Shown in pieces: positions 39,055 to 47,542 of a stretch of 47,542 bases of DNA. The position numbers were made by a program, and so were the translations under genes. How positions within the stretch are numbered: the stretch's first letter is position 1; every line of letters starts with the position of its first letter. Origin of the DNA: Ichthyophthirius multifiliis. Lineage: Eukaryota > Ciliophora > Oligohymenophorea > Hymenostomatida. The DNA is taken from assembly GCF_000220395.1 (NCBI RefSeq), contig NW_004087671.1:1-47542 (forward strand), in the 5' to 3' direction. The notes beneath the pieces were generated by a model, which was given only the letters and a program-made list of their open reading frames with translations, did not search any database and had not been told where the DNA came from.

Positions 39055-39336
39055 ATGAAAAAAATCATTGTAGTTTTTATGTTTTTAACTCAAATAATTA
39101 ATATATTTTCATTTACTAATTTGAAATAATAAAAAATTGAGTTATAAAAAGAAATCAGTCCTGCTGAAGAATGCGGATAAGATTTAAGAATGGGATTAGT
39201 TGATATGTAAATTTACATAAAATATTGCAAAGATAAAATAAAAGATCCTTGTGAATAATGTGGTTTAACAGGTGATGATTAATGTATAAGCTTAATTAAT
39301 AGTATTTGTATTGAATTTAAAAAAGAATATGAATGA
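39055..39336 (+). CDS. small secreted Cys-rich protein
   Basis: 93 codons, ATG 39055, TGA 39334-39336. The first 20 residues (MKKIIVVFMFLTQIINIFSF) are a textbook signal peptide. The mature part has six Cys (EECGQD, KYCKD, DPCEQCGLTG, DDQCISL, SICIEF) in an acidic/basic mix and ends KKEYE with no anchor. Even Cys number and secretion suggest disulfides. Family unknown; it resembles in style the Cys-rich protein at 46404-46766. Confidence 0.75.
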
Positions 39337-39778
39337 AAAATATAAATACAATATTTTTCTAAAAAAATATAATATAATGAATTGAATTTATATTTCATAT
39401 TAATAAAAAATATTTTTTTTTTAGTTTATAAAAATTATATAATAATATATTTATTTCCTAAATATTTAAAAAGGTCTCTAGCTTAAACATATTATTTCAA
39501 TAAATAAATAATTTTTTTAAATAAAAATAATTATAAATTCCATTTTTTTTATTTTTAAAATAAAAATAATTATAAATTCCATTTTTATTTTTTTTTAAGT
39601 TAAAAATATAATTAAAAATGCTATATTTCATTAGTTTATGAATAAAGAATATTATAAAATTAATAATTTTAAAGTTTTTATAAATTTTTTAATTTTAAAT
39701 AAGAAATATATAAAAAAAATATTATTATTTTACATTTTAAGGTAAATAACTAAAAGCAATTTATATTTTTCTTTATTG
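39337..39778. other. convergent spacer with direct repeat
   Basis: Holds two copies of about 27 bases (ataaaaataattataaatt and the following ccattttt) at about 39521-39548 and 39560-39586, with a 39-base period. No gene seen. Confidence 0.6.
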
Positions 39779-41115
39779 TCAATGTTTTTCTTCAAACTAA
39801 TTAATTAATATATTTCTGAATTTTTCAGTTAAACTCATACCAATAGCTGATTAAGGAGCAATTGTTAATAATCTAGCACTAACACCTTTTATTTAAACGA
39901 AAAAAAGTAAAAACAAATTCTGAAAAAATATTAATAAAATAAATAACCTTTAAAAAGTGAGGCAAATCCTTCTTTTTTAATAATTTAAATAATACCGTGG
40001 ACTATGTTTTTATAACCAAAATTTCCTTTTTAAAATTTAATATCTTTATTTTCGTCTTGTTTATAAAAAGCATTAGATGCTCTCTAAACTTACATTCTTA
40101 TTTTTGAAACTTCTAAAGGATTAGTTATTACACTAGCAAAAGCACCTGCCAATGCAGCTAAACTGAAACTTTCAAAAAATGTAGGATATTTAGAATTTTA
40201 ACATAATATTGCTTTTTTTTCATATTCAACATTATATATAAATAAAAAGTATAATTAATACATTTTAACTATTCATAAAAAGTGAAATAAAAAGCACTAT
40301 AAGGTCCAAACGTGCAAATAGTTGCTCCATAAGCCTTTTTTATATTTTAGTAAATAATAAAATTTATATATAAAAATAAAACTCTATATAATCCTGGTAT
40401 TCCTTCTGATTTAGAAATTTATTTTATTGCATCTATTGCATTTGCATATCTATAAAGTCCTAAATTTTATTATACTTATAATCTTTCTTTTATAACATCA
40501 ATAGGAAGCCAAAATATACAACTTATAATTTCTGCAAATAAGCCTGCAATCATATACATTAAAAAATCATTATTTTATAATATCTTTTTTATAAACAATT
40601 AAAAAAGATATAAATAAATAATTATTTATGAATATTTACTCCATATTTATTTAAAATTGTTTTATTATACTCATATGATGTCATATATAAAGTAAATGCA
40701 GGTCCAGATCCAATCTTTTAATTTTTTTTTTAAAAAAAACCTAATTAAAATAAAATATTACAACAGATATTCCTACACCTGAATATAGTCCTTTAAATCC
40801 TTCATTTTTAATTGTTTATATTGCTTATTTTTAAAAATTAAAATAAGAAATTTATTTTTTTATTTTTAATTAAAATATAATACCTATATCTTTTAGCATA
40901 CGCTTATTTTTATAATCATTAAATTCTAGTTTTATTGTTTACACCTTTTTTTAGTTAAAAAATATATAATTCTATGTTGATATTTTTGATACTTGTAATT
41001 TTGATTTTAACGTATCTAAAGGATGCGTAATAAATTTAGAACACATTCCTGATAATGCACTTGTAAATAATGTATATTTGATAAACTTATTATCTTCAAT
41101 TTATACTTAAACCAT
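39779..41115 (-). CDS. mitochondrial carrier protein (SLC25 family)
   Basis: Inner-mitochondrial-membrane solute carrier with three homologous repeats, each with the family signature Px[DE]xx[KR]: HPLDTLKSKLQV, LPIDVIKERLQV and NPLEVSKIRMQV. ATG 41115 (MVQVQIEDNKFIKYTLF), then SALSGMCSKFIT, EGFKGLYSGVGIS, IGSGPAFTLYMTSYE, MIAGLFAEIISCIFW, EGIPGLYR, ATICTFGPYSAFYFTFYE, FSLAALAGAFASVI, KKEGFASLFKGVSARLL, ending FEEKH, TGA 39779-39781. The repeat 3 tail TIAPQSAIGMSLTEKF fits. About 330 residues. At least five short introns, two fixed by clean phase: the one in FKG|VSARLL (about 39893-39956) and ISV|IGSG (about 40712-40760). Substrate not deducible. Confidence 0.92.
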
Positions 41116-42149
41116 CTTTATAAATAATTTATAAATATTTTTATTATTAAAATAAATTTATTTTGTGTAATTATTATATATATTTTTCACGGTATTTATG
41201 AATAGAAGAGAAAATTATTTAATCAGTAATTTTTATATAAATTCAAGTACATATTTTTATTAGTTTTTAAAAAAAGGTAATATATATTTATATTGCTGAT
41301 ATTTTATATAAAAAAAGAATAATAAGCTAAATTTAATATGAATTGTGGAAAACGCTATAATATTATTTTCGCAAACTTTATTAATAGTCTGTACTAATCA
41401 TTTATAATATGAAGTGTTTACAATTTAATTAAAATTTTTATTTAATTTTGGTATTGCATATGTTTTTGCATTCAATAAGTATAAATTCATATAAAAAATA
41501 TATAAATATTTTTTTTTAGTAAAATTAAAAAAGTAAATAAAATATTTAATAGTTTTTATTTAATTTGTATTACTATCATATTCAAAAACTATATAATAAT
41601 AAGGTTTTTATATTTATTTTACAAAATAGTAGTAAATAATAAAAAACATAGAATATACATATAATAGATGTTCGATATCTAAAAAATATATATTATTTAA
41701 ATTATTAAATATCATAATAATAGAAGTTTATAAAAAAAGAAATAGTATATAATATAAAATTAATTTATTAGTGTTTATATTTTTTTTTATTAACAAAAAT
41801 AAGCAAATACTTTTTTTGATTTATAAATCAAAAAAAATTAGTGTATTGTATATGTAATTATTTTATAAATTCATAGATAGTTTAAAAAACGGTAAAAATT
41901 TTTTTTTTTATGTTTTATAATAGTTTTTTTTATTTTTTTTTAATAATTTTTTTATTATACTGTTTTGGGAATTATAATATTTCAAATTATAATAATTATT
42001 TATTGGATTTTTCTTATTTTTTTGAATATTTTTATTATATGAAAAAAATATTGTAAATTACATGAATGAATGAATAAAAGAAAATAATAAATTTTAGATA
42101 TTTAATTTGAATTCCTAACTGCGGTTATATAAAAATAAATTTATTTATA
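41116..42149. other. A+T-rich spacer
   Basis: Nothing certain. A 31-codon minus-strand ORF (MNLYLLNAKTYAIPKLNKN) at about 41396-41491 has a protein-like look but is too short to call. Confidence 0.5.
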
Positions 42150-43200
42150 ATTAAAAATATATTCATAGTATCGTCTTTTACTACTTTTTAGAAACCTATA
42201 AACATTATTATCTTCTTCTCTTTTTTTAATTTCTATTTTGAATTCAATATCATTAATATATGTTTAAAAGCATTTAAATCTAAGATATTTATTAAAAATC
42301 TCTAGTTTTAAACAAAACTAAATAACAAATATTTCAATTAAAAAAAAATAGTCTATAGTAGTTTAAAATAAAAGTATCTTATATTTTCTAAATCAATATT
42401 CTTAATTGCCTCTAAATAAAAAAAACCATAATTATTATATAATTATTTATTTTACAAATCTATTGAATATCTAAACTTTTAATTACCAGCTTACACTTTA
42501 TTTTATAAAAGACAAAAAGTTAAAAGTAACTATTAATAAAAAAATATACTTCAAAAAAATATGATTATACCAGTACATAAAAGTTTAATACAAAGATTTT
42601 TACTTACTAACATTATAAAAGGAAACATTTCCAAATACATTATAAATAAAATTTTATACCTATTATGAATAAATCTGCAGAAACTATTATATAAGGTTTT
42701 TATTATTAATTTTCAGCAGCGATATAACTTTCGGTCCCTAGAACTGCTTTAAGAAATAAGATTTAACTATTTCTTCCAAAAGTGTAGAAAAACACAAATT
42801 GGCGACTTTTAAATTAAATGTTAATTTTCTGGTTTCAAATCTCTATGAACAATTTCTTGATTATGTAAATATTCTAAAGCATATATTAATAAATAGAAAA
42901 ATTTCCTGCCACTTAAACAATATTCAAAAAATATTCATATTATTATTTTAAGAAATTTTCTTTTAATGTATTTATGTTTTTTAATAGTAATATAAAAAAA
43001 TCTAAATTTAAATAATTAAAATTTATTATATTAGGAAAATTTCACTTTGAATAAATTTTAAATGTAATACGATTTTGAGTTTATAATTATTCTTAAACAT
43101 TTTATTAATTATATGTAATTTTATATTATACTAATAATTAACTTTTGTTTAGTAATTTTTTTTAGATAGCATGATAAGTTTATCTTTATTTTAAATTTTA
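42150..43200 (-). pseudogene. decayed duplicate of the neighbouring KA1-type kinase
   Basis: Same strand and order as the intact kinase at 43749-45240. Recognisable pieces: TYHAIQKK near 43180 (compare GYHAKVKK), ALEYLHNQEIVHRDLKPEN near 42850, FNLKVANLCFSTLLEE (the DFG is NLC), FLKAVLGTESYIAAEN (APE is AAE), and a C-terminal part KYLRFKCFQTYINDIEFKIE, IKKREEDNN (compare KYLKIKCFQT, VEIRKRDDD). Between the pieces sequence is lost and frames differ, and most of the N-lobe is unreadable. Catalytic Asp and Gly of DFG are gone, so even if expressed it could not be an active kinase. A tandem duplication with later decay is the simplest reading. Confidence 0.8.
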
Positions 43201-43682
43201 ATAATAGAATAACAATGATGTTAAAAAAAAAATTATTATATATTAATACATATTTTTATATGACATTATATTAGTATTTATTTATATAATAAATAAGAAA
43301 AATATTGAATATTTGTTTAATTTAATTCAAAAGTTTTAATGTAAAAATAAAATAAAAAAGATTATTTTTGTATTATAATATATAATTTAATAACTATGAT
43401 AATTTTTTTATTTTTAAAAATGAAAAATAAATAAAAAAAATTTTAATATATAAAAAATTAAAACAGATTTTAATAGATTAATATAAAAAAATAAGAAAAA
43501 ATAATATAATAAAATAAATATAAAAAAAAAATTATGTAATAATAGGAAAATGATGATAACACTATATTTTATATTCGATTAAAATAATAGCAATATAAAA
43601 AAATAATTATATATATAATAATATAAAAAATTAAATAAAAATAGACAATATATTAAAAATTCCGTAAAAATTAGAAATAAAA

Positions 43683-43737
<55 letters not shown>

Positions 43738-43748
43738 TTTTTTTTTTA
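43201..43748. other. spacer with (TAA)n microsatellite
   Basis: Between pseudogene and intact kinase. An AAT/TAA microsatellite at 43684-43737 abuts the kinase stop codon. No gene. Confidence 0.6.
43684..43737. repeat. (TAA)n microsatellite
   Basis: Near-perfect triplets directly 3' of the kinase stop. Confidence 0.85.
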
Positions 43749-45240
43749 TCAAATTTATTATATCATTTCTTTTATTTAATTTGTAACTTTGAAGTATTAC
43801 ATAGAATCACCTTTTATTTTTTAGAAGTCCAATATATTAATATCATCATCTCTTTTTCTTATTTCAACTGTAAATTCTACACTATCTCCATTACTATCAG
43901 TCTAGAAGCATTTAATTTTAAGGTATTTGTTTGAAGGTTCTACTTTTTGGCAAAACTTAGTATTATAATTCAACAAATATTTGAATAAATATTCACAATC
44001 AACACTAGTTTACAAATCAGTATGTCTATTATCTTACATATCAGCATCTCTAACTTATCTTTAGACTGTAAAATCAAAATTCTTATCTAATCCTTCAAAT
44101 TCACTTTAAACTTCGGCTTATGATCTGTATTTTTGAGCGCCAACATACACTTTTAATAAAAAGAAGTTTAAAAAAAAAAAAAAAAATTATAAAAATTACT
44201 CATATTTCCAGCCCCTTGTTTTTATCTTTCTTTCTATTATTATTTTTCCAATCTTTCTCTTTCAAAAGATTCTTGAACTTTTTTATATCTATTGGTGAAT
44301 TCTTTTCTAATTTCTTCCATAGGAGCAACCGGTCCATTATACCAAGGATGACTTTTTACTTCGGCTATTGATAGTCTTTAAGGTGCATCATGAGCAAGCA
44401 TAGAATTGATAAAATCAATGAAATCTTTAGAATAAAATTCCTAAGAGCTTTTATTTTTTAAATGAGCTTACCAAAAAGTATCATGTCTTCCAGTGCATAA
44501 AAGCTTGAAATAAGGATCTTTAGTATCAGCTTTGGAAAAAGGAGGAGTTCCGGAATACATAATAAATAAAATAATAGCAGCAGCAAAAAGATCAACAGCG
44601 GCTCCAATATATGGAGTTTTTGCATGAATTTCAGGAGCCATATAACTTTCAGTTCCAAGTACTGTTTTTAAAAAACCAGATCCGTCTTTACCTTCTACAA
44701 GTGTAGCGAAACCAAAATCAGCAACTTTTAAATTAAACTATTAATCAAATAATAAGTTCTCAGGTTTCAAATCTCGATGAGCTATTCCATTATTATGTAA
44801 ATATTCTAAAGCAGTTATTAATTAATGGAAATATGCTCTAGATACTGATTCACTAAAACTTCCACAGTTTGATACATATTCAAATAATTCACCTCCTTAA
44901 CAGTATTCTAATACTATACACATTGCTTAGTATGATTGTCCATTCTTTTTCGTGTATTTCGCGTTCTCTATTACTTCCACTAAATTAACTAAGTTAGGGT
45001 GATTCATCTTTTACATCATACCTATTTCATGTTTTAATGTCTTTAGATTTGAAGCTAAACTGTGAGTACTCTTGAAAATTTTAGCTGCTAGTTATTAATT
45101 ATTATAATAAGCTAATTTTACCTAATATTTTAAATTAAATTTATTTCTTTTTTAGTTTTTTTTACTTTCGCATGATAACCTGATCCTAATGTTTTTCCTA
45201 ACTAGTATTTATCAATTTGGGCACATGATTTTCCTTTCAT
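43749..45240 (-). CDS. CAMK/SNF1-like Ser/Thr kinase with KA1-like C-terminus
   Basis: About 460 residues, ATG 45240 (MKGKSCAQIDKYQLGKTLG), TGA 43749-43751. Kinase motifs: LGSGYHAKVKLAYY (Gly loop, with His in place of the usual Ser/Phe), LAAKIFK (Lys), HEIGMMQKMNHPNLV, VLEYCQGGELFEYV, HRDLKPENLLF, VADFGFATL, VLGTESYMAPEI, DLFAAAIILFIMYSGTPPF, RLSIAEVKSHPW. The activation-loop pattern and HPW helix place it with CAMK/SNF1-like kinases. A basic linker (RYKKVQESFERERLEKQQQ) precedes a C-terminal domain NKYLKIKCFQTDSNGDSVEF, TVEIRKRDDDINILDFQKIKG resembling KA1 of MARK/SNF1/CIPK-type kinases, which binds lipid or the kinase itself. Introns 45122-45165 and 44150-44199 are phase-correct. No frame errors. 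Confidence 0.9.
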
Positions 45241-46403
45241 TTTTTTTTTTTTTTTTTAATTACTTTTATATTATTAATTATTATATTTATAGAGAAAAAA
45301 CTAATTATTATATCTATTTTTATATATATTTTATATATATTAATATAAATTCTTTAAAATAGTATTTTATCATGAATTCAAAGGTTTTTTCTTTTCGATA
45401 TTGTAATAGACAAATTAACAAAAAATAAAAATGATAGATAAAAAATTTGTCTGCTTCAGATATATTAAATTAATATTATTTAATTTATATATTTAATAAT
45501 AATCAAATTATATATTAGATATATAAATTTTCAATTTTATGAAAGACAATATAAAAACATGCAATTTTTAGCTTATTTAAAAATAAATTAGCTGATTTTT
45601 GAATTTGTTTATTATAATCTTATCTTAAAATATAAGGAAAAAATATAAAATCTATATTTTAACTAATGTCTATAATAAAATATAATTTATTTATTGTTTA
45701 TTTTATATTTTTAAAATCATTCTAATTTCTTTAAAAATAATAAAAGACTAATCTTATAATGTTTTAGATAATTAATTTTTAACACTAAAAATCATTAAAA
45801 AATAAAAAATAATATTAAATATTTAAAAATTAAAATTCATAAATTTATTAATATTATTTTGATTAAAGTTTTTGTAATAAAATTGGAAAAAATAGTTCTT
45901 TGATAATAATTTTTACTCATTTATAAATTATATAACAAAAATAATTTCTTTTTATAAAGATAAAAAGTAAATAATAGGTTTTAATCATCACATTGCTAAA
46001 TACAACCAATATATTATTTATTAGTTAAAATAAATGTATGTAATTCAATTTAACTGATAAAAATAATAAATTATTATATTATGCAAATAATATATATTTT
46101 TATAGTTTATATAAATAAAATATGAATCTAAAAAATTAATATATTACTAAAACAATTATATGTAATAAAAAAAATAGATTTGAATATAGCTATTTAAATA
46201 CATTTTTTATAATCATTTATTTAAAAAATGTAAAATAAGATAAGAATAAATTAACATTTATGTTTTAAGTATTGGACTTAATTAAAAAAATGTTATATTG
46301 AACTATTTTAAAAAACATATTTAAAATAATTAAATGAAAAAATAATACTTATAAACTTATAATATATTTATTATATAAATTTAAGAATTACATTATGTTA
46401 TTT
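45241..46403. other. spacer, no gene recognised
   Basis: A+T-rich sequence between two minus-strand genes. It should contain the kinase promoter. Nothing else is supported. Confidence 0.55.
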
Positions 46404-46766
46404 TCAAATAAAAATAAATAATATAAGTACTAATTGTGAATAAATTATAATTTATCCTAAGCAATCATAAAAGCATTTATATAAATTATTCCATTTTTAA
46501 TTAGAAGTATCAATATTACAGGTAGAAATGCATTTTTTTATTTGTTTAGAGTATTAAGATTCATAAAAATTATCTAAACATAATTAATTTGTTCCAGTGC
46601 AATATAAATAATCTAAGCGCAAATCTGCACATTCAAAATCTTAATCGCAATTATATTATTAAATCACACAATTATTCTAAATGCATTTATCAAATTATTA
46701 TTTTTTATATGAATTTATTGATTTTAAAAAAATGCAAATAATAACTAATTTAAATAATTTTATCAT
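46404..46766 (-). CDS. secreted Cys-rich protein, possible GPI-anchored surface protein
   Basis: 120 codons, ATG 46766, TGA 46404-46406, no intron. N-terminal signal peptide MIKLFKLVIICIFLKSINS. The mature part holds ten Cys in a spaced pattern (DKCIQNNC, YNCDQDFECADL, YLYCTGTNQLCLD, KKCISTCNID, KWNNLYKCFYDC). The last 15 residues (IIIYSQLVLILFIFI) are purely hydrophobic with no charged tail. Signal peptide plus terminal hydrophobic stretch is the layout of GPI-anchored ciliate surface antigens; here the protein is much smaller than known immobilisation antigens, so homology is not claimed. A single-span membrane anchor is the alternative. Confidence 0.75.
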
Positions 46767-46902
46767 TTTTTTAAAAAATTTATTTTTATTTAAATAGAAA
46801 GAAATAGATTATATAAAATAAAATATTGTTAAAAAAATAATGATAATAAAAAATAATTATTTTTATATACAAATTATATAAAAAATAATAAATTATTATA
46901 AT

Positions 46903-47542
46903 TTGTATAATTATCATTTGAAATTATATATGTTTGTTTCGATAATTTTAATATTTAATTTTTATCTTGAAATATTCTTTTGTATATTTTTTTATTTGAT
47001 TAAAAAATATTTTTATAAACAATTAAAAATATTTTTTTTGCTTTTATATAATGACTTATTAATTTTCTTTTATTTTTATAATACAGATATATATAAAATA
47101 TGTTATATAATATATAAAATTTTATTTAAAAATATTTAGAGACAATTAGAAAATGGAAAAAATATACCATTTAAATGTTAAAATTAAATATAAAAATTAT
47201 ATTTATAATTTGTATAGTATATTATTATTTAAAGATTTAGATTATAATAATTTTAAAAATAAATAATAAAGATAATTAAAACATTTTTTAAAAAGTATAA
47301 AAAAGTAAGATAATTAGAAATATAAAAAAAATAGATAAAATAGCTTAAAACTATATTAATCTGTACCTATTAGATTATATATGAATTTTTAATATAAATA
47401 AAAATTACAAAAATAATTTATTCAAAAAATTAGTTTTATAAAATTTTATTATTAAAAATATAGATTTAAAATATCTAATATATATTAAATTAGATGATAA
47501 AATAATATAAAAATACATTGAAATATAAATAAATGCTTTAAA
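46903..47542 (+). CDS. low-confidence ORF running off the window
   Basis: TGA-free from ATG 46903 (MYNYHLKLYMFVSIILIF) to the window end, more than 210 codons. The first 75 residues are hydrophobic; later ones are Lys/Gln/Ile-rich with QRQLENGKNIPFKC. No family. At this base composition TGA-free stretches of this length occur by chance, so it may be spurious. Confidence 0.2.

Noticed and set aside
44120-44658. Plus ORF and a short minus ORF
   Set aside because: The plus ORF is antisense to the kinase and its intron; the minus ORF is an out-of-frame reading inside the kinase domain.

Overview
Organism. The window is extremely A+T-rich. Its genes are readable only if TAA and TAG are read as glutamine and TGA is the sole stop. 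In that code many uninterrupted proteins appear, each ending in TGA, with short GT..AG introns (about 40-140 nt). This is the ciliate code of the oligohymenophoreans (Tetrahymena, Paramecium, Ichthyophthirius). The very low G+C and the homopolymer-rich spacers suggest an Ichthyophthirius-like macronuclear contig; the species is inference. No telomere repeats, tRNA, rRNA, CRISPR array or virus-like element was seen.

Layout. (1) 1.4-3.5 kb, minus: STE20/MST (Hippo-like) kinase. 4.5-10.7 kb, plus: a giant Gln/Glu/Lys/Asn-rich coiled-coil protein with a polyQ tract. (2) 12.5-14.3 kb, minus: a Nop14-like ribosome-biogenesis protein and a divergent UBC9-like E2. 14.9-15.3 kb, plus: a small prion-like YPNQQ-repeat protein with a His-rich tail. 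About 15.6-16.1 kb, minus: a small membrane protein. 17.2-17.8 kb, plus: a Skp1/BTB-fold protein. (3) 18.7-22.5 kb, minus: a six-TM K+ channel with C-linker and cyclic-nucleotide-binding domain. (4) 24.7-28.1 kb: a Q-rich protein (plus), a conserved N-terminal fragment (minus) and a coiled-coil protein (plus), around an A27/T14 hairpin; this locus may be rearranged or misassembled. (5) 30.1-34.4 kb, plus: a large TPR protein; 35.1-36.9 kb: an unrecognised divergent pair. (6) 37.2-38.8 kb, plus: a MATE transporter; 39.1-39.3 kb: a small secreted Cys-rich protein. (7) 39.8-41.1 kb, minus: an SLC25 mitochondrial carrier. (8) 42.1-45.2 kb, minus: a CAMK-like kinase with a KA1-like tail and, beside it, a decayed duplicate. 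(9) 46.4-46.8 kb, minus: a secreted Cys-rich, possibly GPI-anchored surface protein. A low-confidence ORF runs off the right end.

The genes look like an ordinary eukaryotic neighbourhood and not an operon or one pathway: signalling kinases, ubiquitin machinery (E2, Skp1-like), ion and solute transport, and coiled-coil or TPR proteins of unrecognised function. Several genes change frame by one base at A or T runs. Most of these are restored by one extra base in the run, which points to homopolymer undercalls. Exon ends given here are read by eye.
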